This document shows, piece by piece, positions 28,106-35,134 of a stretch of DNA of 39,766 nt. The first letter of the stretch is position 1. Every line of letters begins with the position of its first letter. Both the position numbers and the translations under genes were made by a program. The notes under the pieces were generated by a model. It was not told the DNA's origin. It saw only the letters and a list, made by a program, of their open reading frames with translations, and ran no database searches. Origin of the DNA: an uncultured bacterium (GTDB lineage: Bacteria > Patescibacteriota > Minisyncoccia > Phycocordibacterales > CAIZLB01); assembly GCA_903821355.1 (NCBI GenBank), contig CAIJKW010000051.1:1-39766 (forward strand). The letters are read 5' to 3'.

Positions 28106-28627
28106 ATGCCAAAAGGAATATTTGACCACAAAAAATATCCTAATATGGGATTCCAAAAAGGTAATACTCTTTGTTTAGGAATTAAAAGAGGGCACCTTTC
28201 AGAAGAACATAAACAAAAATTAAAAAATGCTAAATTAAAAAATCCTAACAGATATTGGGCAGGTAAAAAAAGACCACCTTTTTCAGAAGAAACTAAAAAT
28301 AAAATTAGTTTGGCGCACAAAGGAGAAAAAAATTATAGGTGGATAAAAGATAGGTCTAAATTAGTTAGAAGAAATAGAAGTGACCCAGACTTTATTCAAT
28401 GGAGAAAAAATGTATTTATAAGAGATGAATATAAATGTAAAATCTGTGGCGAAAGTAATAAATATGTTCAGGCACATCATATTCTTTCTTGGAGAGAATA
28501 TCCTGAACTAAGATATGAAATTAACAATGGTATAACTTTATGCCTTGCTCATCATCCAAGAAAGAGAGCAGAAGAGAAACGACTAGCTCCAATATTAAAA
28601 AAGTTAGTGTCAGTATCAAAAGAGTAA
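28106..28627 (+). CDS. Free-standing HNH homing endonuclease, 173 aa
   Basis: Residues 10-80 hold two NUMOD3-like DNA-binding segments (GHLSEEHKQKLKNAKLKNPN, PPFSEETKNKISLAHKGEKN). Residues 96-150 are an HNH nuclease: CKICGESNKYVQAHHI (C111, C114, H124, H125), N141 and CLAHH (C146, H149, H150). It has its own promoter and a leaderless start. Closely similar to the 2541 protein. Likely a mobile gene that spread within this phage. Confidence 0.85.
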   Translation: MPKGIFDHKKYPNMGFQKGNTLCLGIKRGHLSEEHKQKLKNAKLKNPNRYWAGKKRPPFSEETKNKISLAHKGEKNYRWIKDRSKLVRRNRSDPDFIQWRKNVFIRDEYKCKICGESNKYVQAHHILSWREYPELRYEINNGITLCLAHHPRKRAEEKRLAPILKKLVSVSKE

Positions 28628-28667
28628 TATTTTTATAAAATATAACAATCATATAAGAGGAATTTAT

Positions 28668-28721
28668 TTGGGATTTATATTCGCGTTAGTAGTAATAACA
28701 GCATTAACAATTAACTTATAA
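28668..28721 (+). CDS. Possible hydrophobic mini-ORF, 17 aa
   Basis: TTG 28668, with AAGAGG 8 bases upstream, opens LGFIFALVVITALTINL, one membrane helix. It lies in the short gap after the HNH gene. A non-ATG start and tiny size make it weak. Confidence 0.2.
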   Translation: MGFIFALVVITALTINL

Positions 28722-28725
28722 AAAC

Positions 28726-28896
28726 ATGACATCATTAAGAGTATTAGGAATTATAAATATAATATTATTATCAATAACAATGTTAATAGCAGTAGACGGA
28801 ACAGTGAGTGAAACATCAATGGGTTTTTGGGTATTATTAACATTTGCGGTTTCATTAGCATTAAGCATTGTTGCAATAATAAAAAGCAAAAACTAA
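28726..28896 (+). CDS. Small two-span membrane protein, 56 aa
   Basis: Two hydrophobic helices: LGIINIILLSITMLIAV (residues 6-22) and FWVLLTFAVSLALSIVAII (residues 34-52), with a short acidic loop (DGTVSETS) and basic tail (KSKN). Possible holin-like or membrane protein in the chaperonin region. Unknown. Confidence 0.6.
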   Translation: MTSLRVLGIINIILLSITMLIAVDGTVSETSMGFWVLLTFAVSLALSIVAIIKSKN

Positions 28897-28897
28897 T

Positions 28898-29080
28898 ATG
28901 GAAAAAATAGAACTATCAACAAAAAGTGTTAACGAATTAAAAGCATTGGTTTATGATGATATAGCCTATATAGAACAACTACAAAATAATATAAAACTTA
29001 TTAATAATGAATTAGCTGGTAGACATGGAAGAGCAGACCAAATTAAAACAGTGTTAGAGAATAACAAAAATAAAAAATAA
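28898..29080 (+). CDS. Small coiled-coil protein, 60 aa
   Basis: Mostly helical: ELKALVYDDIAYIEQLQNNI then KLINNELAGRHGRADQIKTV, and a basic tail. Likely a short coiled coil. It starts 1 nt behind the membrane protein gene and precedes the zinc-knuckle gene before groEL. Unknown. Confidence 0.55.
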   Translation: MEKIELSTKSVNELKALVYDDIAYIEQLQNNIKLINNELAGRHGRADQIKTVLENNKNKK

Positions 29081-29081
29081 T

Positions 29082-29285
29082 ATGTGGTATTGCAAAATGT
29101 GGGGACACAAACTAATCCAACCATACAAAGAACAAGCGTTCTGTGAAAGGTGTGGATTAGACAAAGAAGCAGTACAGCACCGAGAGTTATTCATTAGTAG
29201 TTCAGCAGAAAAAGTTCAGTTTATAGAAAAAACTTCGTTTGCAGATAAATTTAATAAAGCTAAATCAATAGAAGATATACTATGA
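29082..29285 (+). CDS. DUF1660-like zinc-knuckle protein, 67 aa
   Basis: Start MWYCKMWGHKLIQPYKEQAF then CERCG: C4, H9, C21, C24, the same C-x4-H ... C-x2-C layout as in the mini-proteins at 19106 and 19206 and typical of DUF1660-type phage proteins. The C-terminal 40 residues (ISSSAEKVQFIEKTSFADKF) are unlike them. The stop overlaps the groEL start (ATGA at 29282-29285), so it is coupled to the chaperonin. Confidence 0.6.
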   Translation: MWYCKMWGHKLIQPYKEQAFCERCGLDKEAVQHRELFISSSAEKVQFIEKTSFADKFNKAKSIEDIL

Positions 29286-30844
29286 ATTACAAAAAAGTTA
29301 TTTCAGGACAAAAAGTATTTGAAAAAATGTTAATTGGATTAAACAAAGTAGCAAATGCTGTTGGTAGCACGCTCGGACCAAAAGGGCGTAATGCTTATCT
29401 GTATGATATTGACCCGTTGCAAACTAAAAACACCAATGACGGTGTGACCATAGCAAATGGGATAGTTCTTAAAGACCCCGAGGAAGATGCCGGGGCTTTT
29501 ATTATACGCAATGTATCAGCACAAACACTTGATGATTGTGGAGATGGAACGACTACAACAACAGTGTTGACTCAAGCCATAATACAAGAATGCTTAAAGA
29601 GGCCAGAGAATCCTATGGAAGTAAGAGAGAGCTTAAAACAAGCAGGAGAAAAAGTTCTGAAAATGTTAACAAAAAAAGGAACACCCATAAAAAAAGAGGA
29701 TATTGAAAAGGTGGCTTTAATAAGTTCAGAAGACAAACACCTAGCTAAGTTAATAACAGAGATTATCAATAAGCTCGGAGAGAAAGCAGTTATAAATGTA
29801 GAGGACAGCAAAACATTCGCTACAGACTACGAGATCGTAGACGGATATGAAGCCCACGTAGGTTTTATGTCCCCACACTTTATAACTGATAAGAAATCCA
29901 ACAAGGCTATCTACGAAGATATACCAGTACTATGTGTAGAGAAGAAAATTAGTAATATAGCAGAGTTGTCGGTAATTTTCAAAGCATTTCAAGACCAAGG
30001 AATAACCAAGTGCATAATAGTAGCCCAAGAAATAGACGACTCGTTATTAGGAATGTTTGTCTTTAACAAAGTAAACGCAATATTCAACTCATTGGTTATA
30101 AACGCCACCGGGCCATTACTAGAAGACATAGCAGGAGCCACAGGAGCAACCACAATAGCAGAAGGCACAGGAGTGACATTCCAAAACTTTACTCTAGACA
30201 AATTAGGTAAAGCAAAAAAGGTTATATGTGATGCCAACAAAACTATATTTATAGGCGATGGAATTACAAACCGAAAGTATGCAGACGAGTTAGAAGCCAA
30301 GGCAGATGGAGAGCCAAACATGTACACCCAAAAGACAATGAGAAGACGTGTAGCACAACTACGAGGCGGTGTCGCTGTATTACGCATAGGAGCACCTACA
30401 GACGCAGAACGTGGATATATGAAGGATAAGGCAGAAGACGCTGTGAAGGCCACATTATGCGCAATGGAGGAGGGTGTAGTGGAGGGAGGAGGTATGACAA
30501 TGTGGAGATTGGCACAAGAACTAAACCCAAAGACAATCGGCGAAACGGTGTTGCAGAAAGCATTACAAGCACCATTAAGAAAGATATGCGACAATGCCGG
30601 AAAAGATTATACATATGTAATAACCCACATCAAAGAAAAAGAAAACGAGTTGTGGGAAGATAATAGAAGCAAAGAAGGAAGACTGGGGTACGATGCTAAA
30701 ACAGACAGTTATTGTGAGCTAATAAAATGGGGAATAATAGACCCAGCTAAAGTAGAACGATGTGCATTAGAGAACGCAGTGTCGGCTTCTGCACAATTTA
30801 TTACAACAGCGACTTTGATAGTAAGTGAAACGGAAGAAAAATGA
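29282..30844 (+). CDS. groEL: Phage-encoded GroEL-type chaperonin, 520 aa
   Basis: Group I chaperonin. N-terminal equatorial part: GSTLGPKGRNAYLYD, DGVTIANGI and the ATP site CGDGTTTTTVL (D88). The ATPase Asp is D386 in KDKAEDAVKATL, next to EEGVVEGGG (402-404). The apical domain has HFITDKKSNKAIYEDIPVL and KKISNIAEL, but the usual APGFGDRR... block is shortened to NATGPLLEDIA. The C-terminal GGM tail is missing (end SETEEK). It should fold phage proteins, perhaps the capsid or fibre, with the GroES downstream. Tightly coupled upstream and downstream by ATGA. Confidence 0.95.
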   Translation: MNYKKVISGQKVFEKMLIGLNKVANAVGSTLGPKGRNAYLYDIDPLQTKNTNDGVTIANGIVLKDPEEDAGAFIIRNVSAQTLDDCGDGTTTTTVLTQAIIQECLKRPENPMEVRESLKQAGEKVLKMLTKKGTPIKKEDIEKVALISSEDKHLAKLITEIINKLGEKAVINVEDSKTFATDYEIVDGYEAHVGFMSPHFITDKKSNKAIYEDIPVLCVEKKISNIAELSVIFKAFQDQGITKCIIVAQEIDDSLLGMFVFNKVNAIFNSLVINATGPLLEDIAGATGATTIAEGTGVTFQNFTLDKLGKAKKVICDANKTIFIGDGITNRKYADELEAKADGEPNMYTQKTMRRRVAQLRGGVAVLRIGAPTDAERGYMKDKAEDAVKATLCAMEEGVVEGGGMTMWRLAQELNPKTIGETVLQKALQAPLRKICDNAGKDYTYVITHIKEKENELWEDNRSKEGRLGYDAKTDSYCELIKWGIIDPAKVERCALENAVSASAQFITTATLIVSETEEK

Positions 30845-31281
30845 AATATCCAAAAGAGTATTTTATAAAATGGAGAGAGAATAACAGAGAAAAAACTAGG
30901 AAATCAGCCGAAAAATATCGTAGTAAACACCCAGAAAGAATATTAAAATACAGAATAGATAATAAAGCAGAAGTAAATAAAAGAAGTATAGAATATTATA
31001 GAAAGAATAAAGATCAACAAATAAAGAAAAGAATGGAAAAAAGAATAATGGAAAAATATAATTTGACAATTGACCAGTATAATATTCTTTATGATAGTCA
31101 GAATGGTAAATGTGCAATATGTGAGAAAGCAGATAACAAAAATTTATCAGTTGACCACAATCATCAAACTGGTAAAGTAAGAAGTCTTTTATGTGCAAGA
31201 TGCAATTTAGCTTTAGGAAATATAAGAGAAGATTTAGAAGTCGCTAAATCTTTAGTAAAATATATTGAAAGATATAAATGA
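30841..31281 (+). CDS. Endonuclease VII-type nuclease, 146 aa
   Basis: Residues 1-70 are very basic (lysine/arginine-rich helix, DNA contact). Residues 82-125 are the endonuclease VII fold: CAIC (C91/C94), SVDHNHQTGKV with the catalytic D105-H106-N107-H108, and LLCARCN (C118/C121). It cleaves branched DNA or acts as a homing endonuclease; in this position it interrupts the groEL-groES operon and starts inside the groEL stop (ATGA). Length matches EndoVII family members. Confidence 0.85.
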   Translation: MKYPKEYFIKWRENNREKTRKSAEKYRSKHPERILKYRIDNKAEVNKRSIEYYRKNKDQQIKKRMEKRIMEKYNLTIDQYNILYDSQNGKCAICEKADNKNLSVDHNHQTGKVRSLLCARCNLALGNIREDLEVAKSLVKYIERYK

Positions 31282-31481
31282 TCAAGAAGATAAATAAGGA
31301 GGAAATAATAGTGCCAGATAAGTTGGCAACGTTTCAAGATAAGATAACCGGAGCGAGGACTGTGGCATTTCCTATTGTATTCCCATCAGGAGTAAAAGGA
31401 GTATGTGCAGTAGTCCACTTAAACGGTGATGCTTGGAACCCATCAACAGATATTAAAAAAATAACAATAGAATTCAAATGA
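31278..31481 (+). CDS. Unknown small protein in the chaperonin operon, 67 aa
   Basis: Begins in the stop of the EndoVII gene and ends in the groES start (both ATGA). Product is beta-rich: IIVPDKLATFQDKITGARTV, SGVKGVCAVVHLNGDAWNP. No family recognised. Being wedged between groEL and groES it may be a chaperonin partner or substrate, which is inference. Confidence 0.55.
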   Translation: MIKKINKEEIIVPDKLATFQDKITGARTVAFPIVFPSGVKGVCAVVHLNGDAWNPSTDIKKITIEFK

Positions 31482-31732
31482 ACATAGAACCATTATCAAA
31501 CCTCATTCAAATAAAAATAGAACAGGCTACGGCCGGAGTGCTAAAGAATGTAAAAGACAGTGCAGTAGAATACGGAGAAGTAATAGCAATTGGTAAGGAA
31601 CCGCAGATAGGACTGAAGGTAGGAGATAAGATATTCTTTAAGGCTTGGGCTGTTGATATTATAAACTTTGAGGATAAAAATTATTATTTTATAAATCCCA
31701 CGACAGGAGGGATATTAGCTAGAGTAAAATGA
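31478..31732 (+). CDS. groES: GroES-type co-chaperonin, 84 aa
   Basis: Begins MNIEPLSNLIQIKIEQATAG, like canonical MNIRPLHDRVIVKR starts. EYGEVIAIGKEPQIGLKVGD then KIFFKAW follow the GEVLAVG ... LDVKVGDIVIF pattern, and it ends GGILARVK. The mobile loop that contacts GroEL is short (TAGVLKNVKDSAV), and the roof hairpin is missing, as in some phage co-chaperonins. It should cap the phage GroEL ring; whether it also serves host GroEL is open. Coupled by ATGA on both sides. Confidence 0.85.
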   Translation: MNIEPLSNLIQIKIEQATAGVLKNVKDSAVEYGEVIAIGKEPQIGLKVGDKIFFKAWAVDIINFEDKNYYFINPTTGGILARVK

Positions 31733-31950
31733 TGTGTGATAATGTGGCCAGATGCCACGAACTAAAAATAATAGACGACACAGACGCAATGAGAGTGCTA
31801 TGCACCCAATGCAAACACCAATTCTTTATAAGGAAAGACCCAATAAAGAATGTGCCAGAGAAACGACAGTATATTAAAATATTTAAGAAGGAGGCCTTGC
31901 AGGGAAATGAAAACCTGTTTTACAAGTACTATTCTCAATTCTTAAAATAA
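31729..31950 (+). CDS. Zinc-ribbon-like protein, 73 aa
   Basis: Starts in the groES stop. MMCDNVARCHELKIIDDTDA then MRVLCTQCKHQFFIRKD: C3, C9 and C25/C28, half or full zinc knuckle. The second half, KRQYIKIFKKEALQGNENLF, is helical. Common architecture of short phage proteins; function unknown. Fits a coupled operon after the chaperonins. Confidence 0.6.
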   Translation: MMCDNVARCHELKIIDDTDAMRVLCTQCKHQFFIRKDPIKNVPEKRQYIKIFKKEALQGNENLFYKYYSQFLK

Positions 31951-32817
31951 ATGAAATTTGAAGAACTACCACCAGAAGTAAAAGAACAAATAAGAGTGAG
32001 CAATGTTCTTAATAATTATAATATGTATGGAAGGCAGACAGAAACTTATAGTATAAACGGAGAACTATATGACACTGTCAAAAGCGATTTAAGTAGTATT
32101 GAGAACCCAAGGACAATAGATGACTTTATACAAAACGAAGAAGGATGTGAAACTTGGACTAAAAAGAACGGCAAAAGAGAAGAGTATCCAATGAGGGGAA
32201 CATTCCCAAACGATAAGACAGGTGACCTTGTAAAGATTAAAAATATAATCACAACAATAGCGCGAACATTAAAGACCCCCATAGACTTAATATACATATA
32301 TTTTAATTGGAAACATTATTTAGACTTCATGCACAGAAGCTTGCAAGACGTTTACTTCAAAGACTTTAAGGATTCTAAAGGATATATAACTAAACCAGCT
32401 GTGACTTTTTACTCTCAACCGGTTAGAGCAATTTACAGAGCAATGAATTGGGGTGGAGAAGTAATAGGAAAAATAAAAGATGTATGGTGCGCGGTGTTAG
32501 AGTTTGACACAGCATATAGGTATAGGGTACAAGCTGTACTGCCACATCTAGATAAAGGCAAGCTTCACGAAAACCCAATCAAAGAACTAAAAAGGTTGGC
32601 TAAAATAATGATAGAAAAGGAAAACTGGGAGAATCAAGGGACAAAGAAGTTCAAGAATAAGTTGTGGATTTTGTGGTTATTCTTAAGAGTGCAACCAAAA
32701 GTGTTACAGACGATAGTCAATATACTAAATAGAGTAGATTTAGATGAGGTAAAATTGAGTAAGGAAGATATTTACTGGACCAAACAATTTAGTTTTGGCT
32801 TCAAATTCTATGAATAA
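31951..32817 (+). CDS. Unknown protein, 288 aa
   Basis: Mixed alpha/beta soluble protein without recognised motif. Notable blocks: LPPEVKEQIRVSNVLNNYNM, TFYSQPVRAIYRAMNWGGEV, KLWILWLFLRVQPKVLQTIV (a hydrophobic helix). It starts directly behind the previous stop and overlaps the next gene by 8 bases. May belong to the phage-specific DNA or membrane takeover. Function unknown. Confidence 0.5.
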   Translation: MKFEELPPEVKEQIRVSNVLNNYNMYGRQTETYSINGELYDTVKSDLSSIENPRTIDDFIQNEEGCETWTKKNGKREEYPMRGTFPNDKTGDLVKIKNIITTIARTLKTPIDLIYIYFNWKHYLDFMHRSLQDVYFKDFKDSKGYITKPAVTFYSQPVRAIYRAMNWGGEVIGKIKDVWCAVLEFDTAYRYRVQAVLPHLDKGKLHENPIKELKRLAKIMIEKENWENQGTKKFKNKLWILWLFLRVQPKVLQTIVNILNRVDLDEVKLSKEDIYWTKQFSFGFKFYE

Positions 32818-33181
32818 AAGAAAAGCACTTTATAAACTAACAGAAGTGATGGCCAGGCAAAGTAGAGGAGCGTATTGGATAAGTTTCTTACAAACATACT
32901 TTGACCCCGGAAAGATAATGGCATACTCAGCTTGGATTAAGATATTAATACCACAAACACCGACAGTACCTTTACTTATTGGAGCAGGTATATTCTTATT
33001 TTTAATAGAAATATGCAAATACTTTATAGGAAACTACGATGAAAAAAAAGGAATTTGGAAAACACAATCAGAATATAACCAAAAGAAAGAACACTTAGCA
33101 CCATTCAACAATGAGCTAAAAAACACATTAAAAGAGATTTGTAAAGAATTAAAAATAGAACACAAGTTTACAGAACTATGA
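32810..33181 (+). CDS. Unknown membrane-anchored protein, 123 aa
   Basis: Residues about 46-68 (TPTVPLLIGAGIFLFLIEIC) are one hydrophobic helix. The N-terminus is basic (MNKRKALYKLTEVMARQSRG), and the C-terminal part is a charged helix (YNQKKEHLAPFNNELKNTLK). ATG 32810 overlaps the previous stop by 8 bases; 32795 is an alternative. Unknown. Confidence 0.55.
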   Translation: MNKRKALYKLTEVMARQSRGAYWISFLQTYFDPGKIMAYSAWIKILIPQTPTVPLLIGAGIFLFLIEICKYFIGNYDEKKGIWKTQSEYNQKKEHLAPFNNELKNTLKEICKELKIEHKFTEL

Positions 33182-33507
33182 TTGAATATAACGGAAAACA
33201 ATTTAACGAAGACTATGAAGGCCTTAAGTCATGGGCAGAAGAAAAGCTGTGGAATTTACACAAAGAGGAAACGGAATGGCAAAAAGAAAACAAGAAAGAA
33301 ATAGAAAAGATAAAAAAACCCAAAAGAACAAAGAGAGAGCAAGAATTGATAGACGGAATACACAAGTGGAATCAACAAGTAGGCAAAATTATATTTATAT
33401 CAGGAGTATTAAAAGAATTTTATGGAGATAATACATTAGTAGACGCAGTATGGGATGAAAGAGGGTGGGAATTATCAGAAGATGGTAATAAAATAATAAA
33501 AAAATGA
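33178..33507 (+). CDS. Unknown helical protein, 109 aa
   Basis: Coupled by ATGA to both neighbours. Largely a charged coiled-coil-like helix (AEEKLWNLHKEETEWQKENK, KRTKREQELIDGIHKWNQQV), then a C-terminal segment YGDNTLVDAVWDERGWELSE. No recognised motif. Confidence 0.55.
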   Translation: MIEYNGKQFNEDYEGLKSWAEEKLWNLHKEETEWQKENKKEIEKIKKPKRTKREQELIDGIHKWNQQVGKIIFISGVLKEFYGDNTLVDAVWDERGWELSEDGNKIIKK

Positions 33508-34769
33508 ATATACAAGACATAAAACCATACAAGTTGAACGCAAAGAAACACGCAAAGAAGCAAATCCAACAAGTTGCTAACAGTATTAAGAGATTCGGAT
33601 TTGTTCAGCCGATCGTAGTAGATAAGAACAGTGAAGTGGTAATAGGACATTGTAGGTTAGAGGCAGCCAAACTGTTACAACTAAAAGAAGTCCCAACAGT
33701 AAGTGTAGAGAACCTAACAGATGACGAAGTAAAGGCACTAAGATTAGCCGACAATAAACTTAACGAGTCAGATTGGAACATGGATTTGGTAATAGATGAG
33801 TTGATATCACTCGGGCCAGACTTTGACTTGTTAGACTTAACAGGATTTAGTCGCGACCTCATAATAGAACCCGAAGCCAAAGATGATATGATACCCGAGG
33901 AAGCGCCAGCAATAGCTAAACTGGGGGACATTTACCAACTAGGCAGACACAAGATAATGTGTGGTGATAGCACCAAGGACATAGGAGTGCTAATGGGAGA
34001 AGAGATGGCTGACATGACGTTCTGCGACCCACCATATAATGTAAACTACATAGGTAGTGCTACTAAAAGAAGAAAAAGCATAGAAAATGACAACATAGAA
34101 GATTATGGTCAATTTCTAAAAGATAGTATAAACCAGATGGTAAGTGTGAGCAAAGAAACGGCACCATATTATATTTTTACTGGGCAAAAGGAAATAGGGA
34201 CATTACAGGATGCGATGGAAAGTGTTGGATTAAATGCACATCAATCTATTATATGGAAAAAACATAGAATTGGCTTCGGTGGGAGCGATTACCAACACCA
34301 GTGGGAGCCAATAGTTTATGGATGGAAAAATCACGCAACCCGGTATATGGTAGAAGACCGAACTTTATCAGATGTGTGGGATGAGTTAAACGATATAAAA
34401 TCAACCTTTGACGGGGAGTACACGGAAGTGAAATTTGATGGAACTGTAATAAAAATAAAGGGTAAAGCGGAAGGATTTATTAAAAGGAATAAAAAGAAAA
34501 CGGACTTTTGGCAATTTGACCGACCCGCTAAAAGTGAACTACATCCTACAATGAAGCCAGTAGCATTAATCTGCCAAGCAATACATAACAGTAGCAAGCA
34601 AGGAGACATAGTCCTTGACACATTTCTAGGTTCGGGTTCAACTTTAATAGCATGTGAGAAGACAGGAAGAACGTGTTATGGAGTAGAGTTAGACCCTAAA
34701 TATATAGATACAATTATTCAAAGATACAAAGACTATACAGGGAGAGATGATATAATTAAAATATCCTGA
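33504..34769 (+). CDS. ParB-like domain fused to DNA adenine methyltransferase, 421 aa
   Basis: Residues 1-110 are a ParB/Srx-type domain (NIQDIKPYKLNAKKHAKKQI, GHCRLEAAKLL). Residues about 140-415 are a beta-class N6-adenine (or N4-cytosine) methyltransferase: catalytic DPPYNVNY at about residue 175, SAM-binding FLGSGSTLIACEK at about 375 and GVELDPKYID. This fusion is common in phages and protects DNA from host restriction, or acts on expression. There is no adjacent restriction enzyme. The gene is at the end of the middle operon, directly before the terminase. Confidence 0.9.
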   Translation: MNIQDIKPYKLNAKKHAKKQIQQVANSIKRFGFVQPIVVDKNSEVVIGHCRLEAAKLLQLKEVPTVSVENLTDDEVKALRLADNKLNESDWNMDLVIDELISLGPDFDLLDLTGFSRDLIIEPEAKDDMIPEEAPAIAKLGDIYQLGRHKIMCGDSTKDIGVLMGEEMADMTFCDPPYNVNYIGSATKRRKSIENDNIEDYGQFLKDSINQMVSVSKETAPYYIFTGQKEIGTLQDAMESVGLNAHQSIIWKKHRIGFGGSDYQHQWEPIVYGWKNHATRYMVEDRTLSDVWDELNDIKSTFDGEYTEVKFDGTVIKIKGKAEGFIKRNKKKTDFWQFDRPAKSELHPTMKPVALICQAIHNSSKQGDIVLDTFLGSGSTLIACEKTGRTCYGVELDPKYIDTIIQRYKDYTGRDDIIKIS

Positions 34770-34789
34770 TTATACAGGAAAAAAACAGG

Positions 34790-35134
34790 ATGCCAAAAGA
34801 AGACACACAATTCAAAAAAGGGCAATCGGGCAACCCAGATGGTAGGCCAGCAGGTAGCAGAGGGTTCACTACCATATTCAACGAAGTCCTAGAGGAGATA
34901 GAGAAAGCCAATAGTATCCCAAAAGGAGAGGCTCTTAAGATACTTCTAAAGAAAGCATACGGAGAAGCCAAAGACGGCAACCATCAGTTTTATCAGGACT
35001 TAATGAATAGAAACTTCGGCAAGCCACAAGAACACGTAGACTTAACAACAGCAGGAGAAGCAATGCAAAGCCTGTCAGCAGAGGCTATCAAAGAAGCAGA
35101 AGCAATATTAAAAGCTAAAAAAACAAATGGATGA
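34790..35134 (+). CDS. DUF5681-type small terminase candidate, 114 aa
   Basis: FKKGQSGNPDGRP near the N-terminus is the DUF5681 signature, typical of short proteins encoded right before large terminases. The middle is helical (TIFNEVLEEIEKANSIPKGE) and the C-terminal end AKKTNG. It overlaps the large terminase start by 8 bases. It likely recognises the packaging site and stimulates the large subunit. Confidence 0.75.
   Translation: MPKEDTQFKKGQSGNPDGRPAGSRGFTTIFNEVLEEIEKANSIPKGEALKILLKKAYGEAKDGNHQFYQDLMNRNFGKPQEHVDLTTAGEAMQSLSAEAIKEAEAILKAKKTNG

Noticed and set aside
29989..30594. Minus-strand ORF of 201 codons inside groEL
   Set aside because: Complement of a strongly conserved chaperonin gene with all catalytic motifs; no promoter or protein-like pattern on the minus strand.
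31060..31090. TTGACA and TATAAT inside the EndoVII gene
   Set aside because: The spacing is only 9 bp and it lies within a coding region, so it is not a valid promoter.
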